In this document: positions 24,588 through 33,841 of the stretch, piece by piece | Layout: each line of letters opens with the position of its first letter | Position numbering within the stretch: the stretch's first letter is position 1 | Assembly: GCA_904420245.1 (NCBI GenBank) | Contig: CAJFUL010000013.1 | Coordinates: 1-53,761, forward strand | Length of the DNA stretch: 53,761 nucleotides | Direction: 5' to 3' | Origin: Candidatus Paralachnospira avium | Lineage (GTDB): Bacteria; Bacillota; Clostridia; Lachnospirales; Lachnospiraceae | The notes under the pieces: model-generated | The model's database searches: none | Told to the model about the DNA's origin: nothing | Seen by the model: only the letters and a program-made list of their open reading frames with translations | Translations under genes and position numbers: made by a program

Positions 24588-25880
24588 CTATCCCAAAAGG
24601 GCCTTTACGCTCCCGGCCAGATACAACGATCCCGCGATGAAGACCAGGTCCTCCTGCCCCTTTTTTTCCCTGGCGAAGGCCAGGGCTTCCCGGATGCCGT
24701 CGAAGCTGCGGACAGGCTTTTCGGTCTCCTCCAAAAAGGCCTCCCGGATCTTCTCCAGGGGAAGGGCCCGGTAGCTGTCGATCTCTGTCAGGATAAAACC
24801 GTCGAAATCTCCCTCCCGGCAGATCTCCCGGATCATGGTCCTGTAGTCCTTGTCGGCCACTGCGGAAAACAGCAGGTATTTCTTCCCATGGCAGGGGATC
24901 TGTCCGGCCGTCTCCAGAAATGCCCGGATCCCATCGTCGTTGTGGGCTCCGTCCATATAGATGCCGGGAAGCACCGGCTCCATGCGGCCGGGCCAGGAGG
25001 TATGAAGGAGCGCCTCGTGATAACGCTCCCTCCAGGAGCCCTCCTCCGAGAGCCTCTCCCGAAGGAGCTCCGCCGCCGTCAGGGCCAGAGAGGCGTTCAT
25101 GGCCTGATAGTCGGCCACGAAGGGCAGACGGAACTCCGATCCCGCCAGAGGCCCCTTCTCCAGACGGAAGCCGATCCCCTCCTGGTCCCTGGCCGTGATC
25201 TCAAAATCCCGCGGCTCCACCGGATACGCCGGAGCGCCCAGCCTGGCCGCCGTCTCCCGGATCACCCGGGCGGCCTCCTCCCGGGAAGCGTCGTAGACCA
25301 CCGGACAGCCGGGCTTGATGATGCCGGCCTTTTCCGCCGCGATCTTGGGAATGGTATCTCCCAGGATCTCCGTATGATCCAGGCTGATGGAGGCGATGAC
25401 GCAGACCTTTGGCTCTTCGATCACATTGGTGGCGTCCAGGCGGCCGCCCAGCCCCACCTCCAGCACCGTCACATCTGTCCCCGCCTCCCGGAAGATCAGC
25501 AGTCCCACCAAAAACAGGAACTCAAAATAAGAAGGGTGGACGATCTCTTCTCTGTGCTCTTCGCACAGGGCCAGCACCCGGTGAAAAGCCTTCAGGAATG
25601 TCTCCTGCTCCACCTGCTTCCCGTCGATCAGGAACCGCTCCGTAAGATCCACCAGATGGGGAGACGTAAACGTCCCCACATGGTGTCCCGTCTCCATGAG
25701 GATCCGGCTCATGAACGCGCACACCGATCCCTTTCCGTTGGTCCCGGCCACATGGACAAACCGCTGTCCCGCCTCCGGATGTCCCAAAAGCTCCAGGATC
25801 TTCCGTTCATTTTCCATGGTGGTCTTCTTGGAAAACCGGGGGATCCCGTTCAAATACTCTTCCGCTTCTTTTATATCCAT
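24588..25880 (-). CDS. folC: Folylpolyglutamate / dihydrofolate synthase
   Basis: It adds glutamate to dihydropteroate and folates. The 430 residues carry the Mur-ligase-type P-loop VAGTNGKGSVCAFMS (about 43-57), TFTSPHLVDLTERF, LEVGLGGRLDATNVI and YMDGAHNDDGI in the C-terminal domain. The gene starts five bases after the valS stop, so it belongs to the T-box-controlled valS message. The valS-folC pairing is common in Firmicutes. Confidence 0.95.
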   Translation of the reverse strand: MDIKEAEEYLNGIPRFSKKTTMENERKILELLGHPEAGQRFVHVAGTNGKGSVCAFMSRILMETGHHVGTFTSPHLVDLTERFLIDGKQVEQETFLKAFHRVLALCEEHREEIVHPSYFEFLFLVGLLIFREAGTDVTVLEVGLGGRLDATNVIEEPKVCVIASISLDHTEILGDTIPKIAAEKAGIIKPGCPVVYDASREEAARVIRETAARLGAPAYPVEPRDFEITARDQEGIGFRLEKGPLAGSEFRLPFVADYQAMNASLALTAAELLRERLSEEGSWRERYHEALLHTSWPGRMEPVLPGIYMDGAHNDDGIRAFLETAGQIPCHGKKYLLFSAVADKDYRTMIREICREGDFDGFILTEIDSYRALPLEKIREAFLEETEKPVRSFDGIREALAFAREKKGQEDLVFIAGSLYLAGSVKALLG

Positions 25881-25885
25881 CTCGC

Positions 25886-28531
25886 TTACTTCCTCAAAGC
25901 TTCCAGCCGTTCCTTCACCTGGCTCATCATCTGCTCATACTTCTCAAGCTTGGCCTTCTCCTCCTGGATCTTGGCCTCGGGAGCCCGGCTCAAGAACTTC
26001 TCATTGCCCAGCATCCCTCTGGAGCGGGCCAGTTCCTTATTGAGACGCGCCTCTTCCTTCTCCAGGCGCTCCAGCTCCTTCGCCGTATCCACCAGATCGG
26101 AGAAGGGCATATAGATGACCACGGAAGCCGTCACCGCCGAGACGGCATCCTCCGGGATGCCCTCCTTGTCCGCCTGCACTTCCACCTCGGAGGCGGAGGC
26201 CAGAGAGGCAAAGAACAGTTTACCCGTCTCAAAGACGCTCCGGGCGGCGGCATCTTCCGACACCACATAGACCTTGGCCTTCCTGCTGGGCGGCACGTTC
26301 ATGGTGGTCCGCACATTCCGGATCCCCCTGACAGCCTCCTTGATCATCTCCACCGCCTTCTCCTCTTGGGAGAACTGCCACTCCTCCCGGTATACCGGCC
26401 AGGAAGAGATCATAATGGACTCTTCCTCATCCTGGAGACTGCAGAAGATCTCCTCGGTGATAAAGGGCATATAGGGATGGAGCAGCTTCAACGCCTGGAT
26501 CAGGACAGTCCGGAGCGTCCAGATGGCCGCGGCCTTTGTCTCATCTGCGCCGCTGTAGAGGCGGGGCTTCACCATCTCGATATACCAGTCGCAGAATTCC
26601 TCCCAGATGAAGTCATAGACCTTCTGGAGCGCGATGCCCAGCTCATATTTGTCCAGGTTTTCCGTCACGTCCCTGGTCAGGGTATTGACCTTGGAGAGGA
26701 TCCAGCGGTCGGCCTGCGTCAGCTGGGACAGGGAGACCTCCCGGACCGGCGCCTTCTCCAGGTTCATCAGGATAAACCGGGAAGCGTTCCACACTTTATT
26801 GGCAAAGTTGCGGCTGGCCTCCACCCGCTCCCAGTAGAACCGCATATCGTTTCCGGGGGCGTTTCCGGTGATCAGGGTCATACGCAGGGCGTCCGCGCCG
26901 TATTTGTCGATGACCTCCAGAGGATCGATGCCGTTGCCCAGGGATTTGCTCATCTTGCGCCCCTGGGAATCCCGCACCAGACCGTGGATCAGCACCGTAT
27001 GGAAGGGCTCCGTGCCGGTCTGCTCCAGGGCGGAGAAGACCATCCGGATGACCCAGAAAAAGATGATGTCATATCCCGTCACCAGCACGTCTGTGGGGTA
27101 GAAGTAGTCCAGCTCCGGAGTCTTGTCCGGCCAGCCCAGGGTAGAGAAGGGCCACAGGGCCGAGCTGAACCAGGTGTCCAGGGTATCCTCATCCTGATGC
27201 ATATGGGTGCAGCCGCACTTGGGGCAGGCCTCCGGCATCTCCTTCGCCACCACCATTTCTCCGCACTCGTCGCAGTAATAGGCAGGGATCCTGTGTCCCC
27301 ACCAAAGCTGCCTGGAGATGCACCAGTCCCGGATATTCTCCAGCCAGTGGAGATACGTCTTTCCAAAGCTCTCGGGAACGAATTTCAGCCTTCCCGACTT
27401 GAGGGCCTCGATGGCAGGCTTCGCCATCTCGTCCATCCGGACGAACCACTGCTTCTTGACCATGGGCTCGATGGTGGTCTTGCATCTGTCATGGGTCCCC
27501 ACATTGTGGACGTGCTCCTCGATCTTCACCAGGAGCCCCAGCTCTTTCAGCTCCTCCACGATGGCCTTTCTGGCTTCGTATCTGTCCATCCCGGCAAACT
27601 TTCCGCCGTTTTCATTGATGGTGGCGTCATCATTCAGGATATTGATCTCCTCCAGGCCGTGGCGCCTCCCCACCTCGAAGTCGTTGGGGTCATGGGCCGG
27701 AGTGATCTTCACGCAGCCGGTCCCGAACTCTTTATCCACATATTCGTCGGCAACGACGGGGATCTCCCTTCCCACGATGGGCAGGATCAGCATTTTCCCC
27801 ACCAGATCCCGGTACCTCTCATCGTCGGGATGGACCGCCACCGCCGTATCTCCCAGCATGGTCTCCGGACGGGTGGTGGCGATCTCCACAAACCGGCCCG
27901 GCTCTCCCTTCACCGGATAGTTGATGTGCCAGAAATGGCCGTTCTGCTCTTCATGGACCACCTCCGCATCGGAAATGGATGTCCGGCACTCCGGACACCA
28001 GTTGATGATCCTGGAGCCTTTGTAGATATATCCCTTCTCATAGAGGCGGATAAAGACCTCCAGCACCGCCTTGGAACAGCCCTCGTCCATGGTGAACCGC
28101 TCCCGGTCCCAGTCGGCGGAAGAGCCCAGCTTCTTCAGCTGATTGACGATGCGGCCGCCGTATTCCTCTTTCCACTGCCAGGCGTATTTTAAAAATTCCT
28201 CCCTGGTCAGATCTTCTTTATGGATACCCTCGCTCCTCAGCTTGTCCATGACCTTCACTTCCGTGGCAATGGCCGCATGGTCGGTCCCCGGCTGCCAGAG
28301 GGCGGAATATCCCTGCATCCGCTTATACCGGATCAGGATGTCCTGCATGGTATTGTCCAGGGCGTGTCCCATGTGGAGCTGCCCGGTGATATTGGGCGGC
28401 GGCATCACGATGGTAAACGGTTTTTTGCTCCTGTCCACCTCCGCATGAAAATATTTCTTCTCCATCCACTTTTCATATAACCGCCCTTCGATGGCCTGGG
28501 GGTTATAAGTTTTTTCCAGTTCCCTGCTCAT
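25886..28531 (-). CDS. valS: Valyl-tRNA synthetase
   Basis: It charges tRNA-Val. The 881-residue class I enzyme has the HIGH-type motif [14 protein letters not shown] near 45-58, zinc-type cysteines in [11 protein letters not shown] and YYCDECGEM, the KMSKS-type [14 protein letters not shown] and the C-terminal coiled-coil arm ending in [13 protein letters not shown]. The start at 28531 follows GGAGAGAGGAGAGATCT. The longer open frame (83 codons upstream) translates the leader and the repeat element, so it is not real coding sequence. A T-box leader and a dispersed repeat lie upstream. Confidence 0.97.
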   Translation of the reverse strand: MSRELEKTYNPQAIEGRLYEKWMEKKYFHAEVDRSKKPFTIVMPPPNITGQLHMGHALDNTMQDILIRYKRMQGYSALWQPGTDHAAIATEVKVMDKLRSEGIHKEDLTREEFLKYAWQWKEEYGGRIVNQLKKLGSSADWDRERFTMDEGCSKAVLEVFIRLYEKGYIYKGSRIINWCPECRTSISDAEVVHEEQNGHFWHINYPVKGEPGRFVEIATTRPETMLGDTAVAVHPDDERYRDLVGKMLILPIVGREIPVVADEYVDKEFGTGCVKITPAHDPNDFEVGRRHGLEEINILNDDATINENGGKFAGMDRYEARKAIVEELKELGLLVKIEEHVHNVGTHDRCKTTIEPMVKKQWFVRMDEMAKPAIEALKSGRLKFVPESFGKTYLHWLENIRDWCISRQLWWGHRIPAYYCDECGEMVVAKEMPEACPKCGCTHMHQDEDTLDTWFSSALWPFSTLGWPDKTPELDYFYPTDVLVTGYDIIFFWVIRMVFSALEQTGTEPFHTVLIHGLVRDSQGRKMSKSLGNGIDPLEVIDKYGADALRMTLITGNAPGNDMRFYWERVEASRNFANKVWNASRFILMNLEKAPVREVSLSQLTQADRWILSKVNTLTRDVTENLDKYELGIALQKVYDFIWEEFCDWYIEMVKPRLYSGADETKAAAIWTLRTVLIQALKLLHPYMPFITEEIFCSLQDEEESIMISSWPVYREEWQFSQEEKAVEMIKEAVRGIRNVRTTMNVPPSRKAKVYVVSEDAAARSVFETGKLFFASLASASEVEVQADKEGIPEDAVSAVTASVVIYMPFSDLVDTAKELERLEKEEARLNKELARSRGMLGNEKFLSRAPEAKIQEEKAKLEKYEQMMSQVKERLEALRK

Positions 28532-28669
28532 AGATCTCTCCTCTCTCCTGACTCCTGCGGCTCTGCGCCGGCGCCGCTGTCCCGCGGTATCCGTATTTCC
28601 GTCCCGCGCCCGGCAGCCCTTGGTCCTTCGCCGCTTTTCATGATGTCCCGCAGATTTTCCCGGGGGAAC

Positions 28670-28770
28670 AAAGGATCCTGCCATGCAGGATCCTCCGCCT
28701 GCGGCGGACCGCATAAGCGGCAATCTCCCTTTCCGCCGCAGACAGGTCCTGCGGAACGTTTTGTTTAATA
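28670..28770 (-). repeat. 101-base structured repeat, copy A (valS leader)
   Basis: This 101-base stretch aligns without gaps to 44288-44388 at roughly 80% identity by eye. Both copies contain a 9-bp GGATCCTGC/GCAGGATCC hairpin, then a CCGC-ATAA-GCGG hairpin enclosed by a CTGCGGC/GCCGCAG stem, then a shared CGTTTTGTT end. In both cases the sense strand of the downstream operon carries the element the same way round. Copy A begins right after the T-box terminator. It has no coding potential beyond a chance open frame. Confidence 0.75.
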
Positions 28771-28774
28771 GGTT

Positions 28775-28813
28775 AAACAAAAACGCCCTCTGCCGTCATG
28801 ACGGCAAAGGGCG
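28775..28813 (-). terminator. T-box terminator of valS leader
   Basis: A 13-bp stem with one mismatch (28784-28796 with 28801-28813, CGCCCTCTGCCGT and partner), followed on the minus strand by TTTTTGTTT. It overlaps the region competing with the T-box antiterminator. Confidence 0.88.
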
Positions 28814-29048
28814 AATGATCGCGGTACCACCTTTGTTCAACTGCGCACGCAGTCCTCTGGGCCCTGTAACGGGGGCAGGCCGCGGTCTCCTACTGCTCTC
28901 TCCGCGGCTTCCCTGCCGCGGGCGGGTTCAGAGACCAGGCTCCGAAGCTACCTTCCGCCGGTGCATCCATAGGCCGCCTTTCAGCCGGTGGGCCGCCCTC
29001 TCTGTATGCGCTGCCGGTGTACTCCTCTTCTTCACAGCTTTTGAAATA
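28814..29048 (-). promoter_or_regulatory. T-box riboswitch for tRNA-Val
   Basis: On the minus strand the leader has the T-box core AAAGGTGGTACCGCG (28820-28834), whose TGGT fits the ACCA end of tRNA-Val. Upstream is a stem I with the loop-E motif AGTA (29020-29023) facing GAA, followed by a candidate specifier GTA (28949-28951), a valine codon. The terminator and valS follow. Uncharged tRNA-Val should stabilise the antiterminator. Confidence 0.9.
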
Positions 29049-29055
29049 TGCCTGG

Positions 29056-29084
29056 ATTATACTATATCTCCGGCCATTTGTAAA
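29056..29084 (-). promoter_or_regulatory. Sigma-A promoter of valS-folC
   Basis: TTTACA (29079-29084) and TATAAT (29056-29061) are 17 bases apart on the minus strand, immediately before the T-box stem I and 16 bases past the stop of the upstream permease gene. Confidence 0.82.
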
Positions 29085-29099
29085 GCCCGGATTCCCGCA

Positions 29100-30794
29100 T
29101 CAGGCCTCCAGGGCCTCCATCTTCCGCACGCCGTACGCCATGACCAGCAGATACAGCACAAGCGCCACCACGGCCAGGAAGACGCATACAAGACCGGCAA
29201 AGGCCATGACCGGCAGCGACAGCCATCTGTATCCCATGAACGCCAGATAACCGATGCCGAAGCCCACCGCCAGATCCAGGAACATCTCGATGACCACCAT
29301 ATAATTCTGCTTGACGGCCTGCTGCTCGTTCTCCCAGTTGAGCTTGGGCCGGAACAGATCCACGAACATCTGGAGGGTACACTGGATGACATTGGCCAGC
29401 GTGCCGCCCACCAGAGCGAAGAGCAGCGTCCACCAGGGCAGTCCGAACAGTACGGCGAATACCGCCATGATGATGAGACAGTATCCCAGCGTACCCAGCG
29501 TGCCAAAGAAGATGCCTGACAGGAGCTTTGCCTGGAGCTGAGTGCGCATGGGCACCGGGATGGCCTTCATGAAGGGGATATTCTTCCCCTCCCTGGAGAT
29601 GCAGGTACCGGCCACATAGTTGAAGAAGCCGCCGGACAGGCACACGCACAGGACGATGAACAGCACCATGGCGATGACCGTCTCATCCCCATAGTCCAGA
29701 AGGCTCAAGAAGCTTCCGATGGAGGAAAGCTCTCCGGTCCCCATCTGGATCACGATGGGGATCAGCACGAAAAGCGGCCAGATAAACACCAGCATGACGC
29801 AGTTCATGAAATAGATGGGCGTTCGCATGAGGAGACGGACCTCTTTCCAGAAATAAGAACTGCGGGCGCTCCTCTTCTTCCCCAGCTTCCGGCTCTGGGC
29901 CTCGGTCAGCTTCGTCTTCTTGGACGTGGTCTCCCGCATCCCCATGGCTCCCGCGAAGTAGAGCTTCTCGGCGATCAGGAAGAAAACCACCACCGCTGCA
30001 GCCGTAATAACCAGAAATATCAGCATGGACAGGATACTCCCGTCCGCCACCGCCTTTCCGATGAACCGGAGGGACGGGAAAATGCCGTTCATGACTCCCA
30101 TCAGGGAGTTATGTCCCTCCATGATCAGAGCAGCCAAAGACTGCTGGTCCATCTCCATATTGGAGGTGAAGCTGCTGATGCCCATGGCCAGCACAAGAGC
30201 CAGGATCACGCCGATGACCGTCAGGAAATCCTTGTTCTTGGCCCGCTTGAACAGCCTCATGATCACCATGGAGATGATCCCGCCGTAGACCAGGGGGAGC
30301 ACCGGCACCAGGAGGACTGCCAGGACAGAAAAGATCCAGTAGACAGGCCCCGCCCCGGACCGGACGCCGAATCCCGCCAGAAACGGCAGCAGGAAATAAA
30401 AACTGGACAGATACGTATAGATCAGGGAAATGGTAAACTTCGCCCCCACGATCTGCCAGGGCCTCACGGGAAGGTACAAAAGCCTTTCGATGTCATCGGT
30501 CATATAAAAGACCGAGATCACCATGGGAAAGCCCAGCACCAGACTGATGATGGAGCTCATGAAAAAGGCGAACTCCAGGGCGACCCCCTCCTGCCCCATG
30601 CCCGCCAGGGTGGAATACGCCGTGCCGCCGAACCGGTACAGCATCGCCAGCAGGGGAAGCAGGCAGACCAGTATGAAGACCCAAAGAGCTCCCTGGCCGA
30701 ATCTGCCCTGCCACTTTGATTTCTTCTTGGAAGATGAAAAACCGCCCAGGCCGGTCTTCATCAGTTTCCTTGTGAGTAAGAGATATTTACGCAT
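29100..30794 (-). CDS. ABC-type exporter permease, about 12 helices
   Basis: A 564-residue hydrophobic protein whose N-terminal half (MTDDIERLLYLPVRPWQIVGAK) and repeat in the second half (FMKAIPVPMRTQLQAKLL) show the duplicated ABC-2-like layout of putative ABC exporters. Helices are spread through the chain, with a soluble stretch around 275-320 (TTSKKTKLTEAQSRKLGKKR). It overlaps the ATPase gene by eight bases, so the two should form one transporter. Substrate unknown; such pairs often export peptides or lipids in Firmicutes. Confidence 0.8.
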   Translation of the reverse strand: MRKYLLLTRKLMKTGLGGFSSSKKKSKWQGRFGQGALWVFILVCLLPLLAMLYRFGGTAYSTLAGMGQEGVALEFAFFMSSIISLVLGFPMVISVFYMTDDIERLLYLPVRPWQIVGAKFTISLIYTYLSSFYFLLPFLAGFGVRSGAGPVYWIFSVLAVLLVPVLPLVYGGIISMVIMRLFKRAKNKDFLTVIGVILALVLAMGISSFTSNMEMDQQSLAALIMEGHNSLMGVMNGIFPSLRFIGKAVADGSILSMLIFLVITAAAVVVFFLIAEKLYFAGAMGMRETTSKKTKLTEAQSRKLGKKRSARSSYFWKEVRLLMRTPIYFMNCVMLVFIWPLFVLIPIVIQMGTGELSSIGSFLSLLDYGDETVIAMVLFIVLCVCLSGGFFNYVAGTCISREGKNIPFMKAIPVPMRTQLQAKLLSGIFFGTLGTLGYCLIIMAVFAVLFGLPWWTLLFALVGGTLANVIQCTLQMFVDLFRPKLNWENEQQAVKQNYMVVIEMFLDLAVGFGIGYLAFMGYRWLSLPVMAFAGLVCVFLAVVALVLYLLVMAYGVRKMEALEA

Positions 30795-31512
30795 TTTCCG
30801 TCACCGCCAGGAAGATTTCTTCTAAGCTGGCGCCTTCCGGATAGCCCTGTCTCAACTGGTCAAGCGTACCCTGGAATACGATCCTGCCCTTGTTGATGAT
30901 CACTACCTGGTCGCACAGCTTCTCCGCCACCTCCAGCACATGGGTGGAGAAGAGGACGGCATGGCCGCCGGCGGCATGCTCCCGCATCATTTCCTTCAGC
31001 TCAAAGGACGCCTTGGGATCCAGCCCCGTCAGAGGCTCATCCAGGATCCAGATGGAAGGATCGTGGATCAGCGCTCCCATGACCATCATCTTCTGACGCA
31101 TACCATGGGAATAGCTGAGGATCTTATCCCCCATGACGTCGGTCATCTCAAACCGCTCCGCCATGGCGGCGATCTTCTCTTTCCTCCCGGCGGAAGGGAC
31201 GTCGTAAATATCCGCCATGAAGTTCAGATACTCCGCCCCCTTCAGACGGAGGAAATTGTCCGGGTTATCGGATACGAACCCGATCTTCTTCTTGGCCTCC
31301 AGAGAGTTCTCCTTGATGTCCGCCCCGTCCAGGAGGATCCTTCCTTCCGTCGCTTCCAGGATCCCGGTGATCATCTTGAGGGTCGTCGTCTTCCCCGCCC
31401 CGTTGGGGCCGATGAAACCGGTGATCTTCCCGTCTTCCACCGTAAACGAGCAGTCGTCCACGGCTTTGTGGACTCCGCTGTACACCTTTGACACATGCTC
31501 CAGTTGAATCAT
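30787..31512 (-). CDS. ABC transporter ATP-binding protein
   Basis: A 241-residue nucleotide-binding domain. Walker A is GPNGAGKTT near 35-43, the signature is YSHGMRQKM (a variant of LSGGQ), and Walker B is IWILDEPLTGLDP with the switch His in LFSTHVLE. It forms an operon with the 564-residue permease and has its own promoter upstream. Exporter type; cargo unknown. Confidence 0.93.
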   Translation of the reverse strand: MIQLEHVSKVYSGVHKAVDDCSFTVEDGKITGFIGPNGAGKTTTLKMITGILEATEGRILLDGADIKENSLEAKKKIGFVSDNPDNFLRLKGAEYLNFMADIYDVPSAGRKEKIAAMAERFEMTDVMGDKILSYSHGMRQKMMVMGALIHDPSIWILDEPLTGLDPKASFELKEMMREHAAGGHAVLFSTHVLEVAEKLCDQVVIINKGRIVFQGTLDQLRQGYPEGASLEEIFLAVTENA

Positions 31513-31614
31513 AATCCTTTACCTCGTCATCTAGTCTTTTGCAAATCCTTGGCATGTTCCTCCATGCCGGCCGGCATAGCCCCTCCCCTTATCTGTCAGA
31601 GGTTTGGTATCCTC

Positions 31615-31643
31615 ATATTAATACTGAGAGCTATGACTGTCAA
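31615..31643 (-). promoter_or_regulatory. Sigma-A promoter of the second ABC operon
   Basis: TTGACA (31638-31643) and TAATAT (31615-31620) are 17 bases apart on the minus strand, about 100 bases upstream of the ATPase start, after the stop of the preceding operon. Confidence 0.75.
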
Positions 31644-31685
31644 TCCTAAATATATTAATCTTTTTTACAAATCTTTGTAAGTTTA

Positions 31686-32309
31686 TTAAAATTCTTTACG
31701 ATCATATATCACTGTCGAGATCCTATAGGAGACCGCCATCAGCACAGCGGCCGCTACGCAGGCGGGAAGCGCCAGGTCCTCCAGCCTGCCCGCCGGAAGC
31801 TCCAGGGTGATGCCCAGCTTCTCAACTGCCAGCGCCGTGGCAAAGGGGATCAGAAAGATCAGGATCAGAAGGATCCTCCCCTTCTCGGCTCCCATCCAGA
31901 ACAGCACCGGGAGCACCAGGGATAAAAAGGCGGCGGCTCCCGCCAGCATCAGAAACGAGATCCAGATCCCGTCTGCCGGAGCGCTTCCCTGCCGGATGTT
32001 GGAGCCGACCTGGAGCAGGAGCCCGCACAGGGCCGTGACGGACACCGCCGCCAGAGAAAAGAGATATTTGCTCCCTACGATCTGCCCCTTCGTCACGGGA
32101 AGCGCGTTGACATAGACATTCCATCCGCTCTTCTCACCATAGGAAAACGAATAGATGACCAGCATGGCGCTGAAAAATTCCGCAAAAAGCTGGATCCCCA
32201 AAAGCCCGCTGCCGAAGACGCCCAGGATATAGTAGATCGCCAAGACCGCGGCGTACAGGAGGATCACCCTCTTCATAGAATAAAATTCATTCTGCAAAAG
32301 TCCTCTCAT
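31686..32309 (-). CDS. ABC-2 type permease
   Basis: A 207-residue six-helix membrane protein (LQNEFYSMKRVILLYAAVL at the start, YGEKSGWNVYVNALPVTKGQIVGSKYLF between helices 2 and 3), the usual form of short ABC-2 permeases next to GntR/YtrA-type regulators. It overlaps the ATPase stop by four bases. With the ATPase at 32306-33151 it should form an exporter sensed or controlled by the GntR protein. Confidence 0.85.
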   Translation of the reverse strand: MRGLLQNEFYSMKRVILLYAAVLAIYYILGVFGSGLLGIQLFAEFFSAMLVIYSFSYGEKSGWNVYVNALPVTKGQIVGSKYLFSLAAVSVTALCGLLLQVGSNIRQGSAPADGIWISFLMLAGAAAFLSLVLPVLFWMGAEKGRILLILIFLIPFATALAVEKLGITLELPAGRLEDLALPACVAAAVLMAVSYRISTVIYDRKEF

Positions 32310-33151
32310 AATCTGTCCTCCCTGCTGAAATAAACCATAATGTCCTCCAGAGACGGCGCATCCAGCCTGGCGCCCGCCGGGACCAGATCACGGCGGACCA
32401 GCGCATCCACGCCGAAAGCCGTCTCCCTCTTCCCCGCGGCCGCCCCCTCCGGCAGCTCCAGGAAGCTCCTCCTGTCTCCGTGGAAGATCCCGTATGTTTC
32501 CAAAAGCCGGTCCTTCTCCTCGGAAAACAGGATCCTTCCTCTGTGGATAAAAGTGATATAATCGCTGATCTTTTCCAGATCGCTGATGATATGGGACGAC
32601 AGGAAAATGCTGTGGTCCTCATCCAGGATAAAATCCTGGAAGGCCTCCAGGATCTCCTCCCTGGCCACCGGATCCAGAGCGCTCATGGCCTCGTCCAGGA
32701 TCAGGAGCCTGCTGTCATGGGCCAGGGCCGCCGCCAGGCAGAGCTTCATCTTCATGCCCTTTGAGTATTCCTTGATCCGTTTCCTTCCGTCCACATGATA
32801 ATCGGACAGGAGCCTGGAAAACTTTTTCCTGTCCCAGGTCCTGTAGACGCCGGACAGAGCCTTTCCCACTTCATTTCCTGTCATATCCGCCGAAAAACCG
32901 GCAGAGTCCAGCACGACGCCCACATGCTCCAGGACCTTCCGCCCCTTTCCGGAGCACTCCTGTCCCAGTACTTCGATGGTCCCGCCGTCCCGCTTCACCA
33001 TATCCAGGATCAGTTTGATGGTGGTGGTCTTCCCCGCGCCGTTTTCTCCGATAAATCCCATGATACAGCCCTTCGGCAGGGTTATGCTCACATCGTCCAG
33101 CAAAAAATCCCCGTATCGCTTGGATACGTGTTCAAGCCTCATTGCATCCAT
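32306..33151 (-). CDS. ABC transporter ATP-binding protein (GntR-linked)
   Basis: A 281-residue nucleotide-binding protein: Walker A GENGAGKTTTIK, signature YSKGMKMKLCLAAAL, Walker B LLILDEAMSALDP and switch His in LSSHIISDLE. After the core comes a 60-residue C-terminal domain (SEEKDRLLETYGIFHGD onward) typical of this bacitracin/antibiotic-resistance-like subgroup. The start at 33151 follows GGAGGAAGAATAGG, directly at the gntR stop. Confidence 0.93.
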   Translation of the reverse strand: MDAMRLEHVSKRYGDFLLDDVSITLPKGCIMGFIGENGAGKTTTIKLILDMVKRDGGTIEVLGQECSGKGRKVLEHVGVVLDSAGFSADMTGNEVGKALSGVYRTWDRKKFSRLLSDYHVDGRKRIKEYSKGMKMKLCLAAALAHDSRLLILDEAMSALDPVAREEILEAFQDFILDEDHSIFLSSHIISDLEKISDYITFIHRGRILFSEEKDRLLETYGIFHGDRRSFLELPEGAAAGKRETAFGVDALVRRDLVPAGARLDAPSLEDIMVYFSREDRL

Positions 33152-33152
33152 C

Positions 33153-33527
33153 CTATTCTTCCTCCATCAATAGGCCAAGCATCTCTGAAAGCTCTGAAAA
33201 TCCCAGGCCGCAGGAACGTGCTTCCTTCACCGCCAGTTCCAGGTATTCCTCCACGGCCCGGCGCTTCTGCTCCCGGATCAGCTCCCGGTTGGGGGCCGCC
33301 ACAAAGCTGCCCTTCCCGGTATAGGAGACCAGAAAGCCTTCCCGCTCCAGCTCCTCATAAGCCCGCTTGGTCGTGATCACACTGATGCGCAGTTCCTTGG
33401 CCAGGAGCCTCATGGATGGGAGCGGGTCTCCCTCCTTCAGATCCCCGGCCAGGATCTGCGCTTTGATCTGGTCCGCGATCTGTTGATAGATCGGGTCCCC
33501 GCTTGCGTTGCTGATGTAAATGTTCAT
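33153..33527 (-). CDS. GntR family regulator, YtrA type
   Basis: A 124-residue repressor-like protein: winged helix-turn-helix (PIYQQIADQIKAQILAGDL, LPSMRLLAKELRISVITTKRAYEELEREG) followed by a short helical dimerisation tail instead of a large ligand domain, the hallmark of the YtrA subfamily. The start at 33527 follows GGGAGAAAGA. It leads the ABC operon behind a promoter overlapped by a long palindrome, so autoregulation is likely; YtrA relatives respond to cell-wall antibiotics. Confidence 0.92.
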   Translation of the reverse strand: MNIYISNASGDPIYQQIADQIKAQILAGDLKEGDPLPSMRLLAKELRISVITTKRAYEELEREGFLVSYTGKGSFVAAPNRELIREQKRRAVEEYLELAVKEARSCGLGFSELSEMLGLLMEEE

Positions 33528-33551
33528 GTATCTTTCTCCCATGGGTCTACA

Positions 33552-33580
33552 ATATTGTATATATATAATATATACAATAT
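33552..33580. promoter_or_regulatory. Palindromic operator for the GntR/YtrA regulator
   Basis: A perfect 13-base inverted repeat (33552-33564 and 33568-33580, ATATTGTATATAT) with a 3-base centre covers the -10 box of the gntR promoter. Its size and position are as expected for an autorepressor. Confidence 0.65.
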
Positions 33581-33597
33581 GAACGGTTCATTGTCAA
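33569..33597 (-). promoter_or_regulatory. Sigma-A promoter of the gntR-ABC operon
   Basis: TTGACA (33592-33597) and TATATA (33569-33574) are 17 bases apart on the minus strand; the -10 lies inside the palindrome. Confidence 0.78.
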
Positions 33598-33691
33598 TAC
33601 CCGATACAAAAAATCCATGGGTTTTCCCGCTTTCCCGTGTATAATAAATATAGAACGCAGGAAACCATACATCCGGGAGGGGGCGGTATAT

Positions 33692-33841
33692 ATGAAGGAA
33701 CAGGAGATCATCCGGCGGCTGCAAGATTCCGCTCCGCCGCAGCGCTCCCCCCCTAAATGTCTTGCTTCATGGGTTTCAAAGAAACAAAAAAATCCCCCTG
33801 CACGAGCAGGGGGATCCAGTCTGTCAAAGAACCCCTATTAA
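33692..33841 (+). pseudogene. Possible 5' remnant of a truncated gene
   Basis: A well-placed start (GGGAGGGGGCGGTATAT before ATG at 33692, TATAAT at 33640-33645) opens a frame beginning MKEQEIIRRLQD. After about 12 residues the composition changes (proline/serine-rich), and the frame then runs through the terminator copy and into the IS end. The opening resembles the N-terminus of ECF-type sigma factors, but 12 residues cannot prove that. It may be the stub of a gene lost when this junction formed. Confidence 0.35.
33786..33817 (-). terminator. Terminator copy 1 with T run (left flank of the IS)
   Basis: An 8-bp CCCCCTGC/GCAGGGGG stem with an ACGA loop (33794-33813) plus seven T on the minus strand (33786-33792). 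The 24 bases 33794-33817 are repeated exactly at 34939-34962 on the other side of the IS. Together with the T run this is the original terminator of the DUF1576 gene. Confidence 0.8.

Noticed and set aside
24547-24774. Plus-strand frame with a GGAGG and ATG starting MKKGRQKLP
   Set aside because: It runs antisense through the end of folC, has serine/arginine-rich shadow composition and no plausible fold; the GGAGG belongs to a short inverted repeat.
28532-28780. 83-codon N-terminal extension of valS
   Set aside because: It translates the leader and repeat element A; a strong ribosome site and the family start favour 28531.
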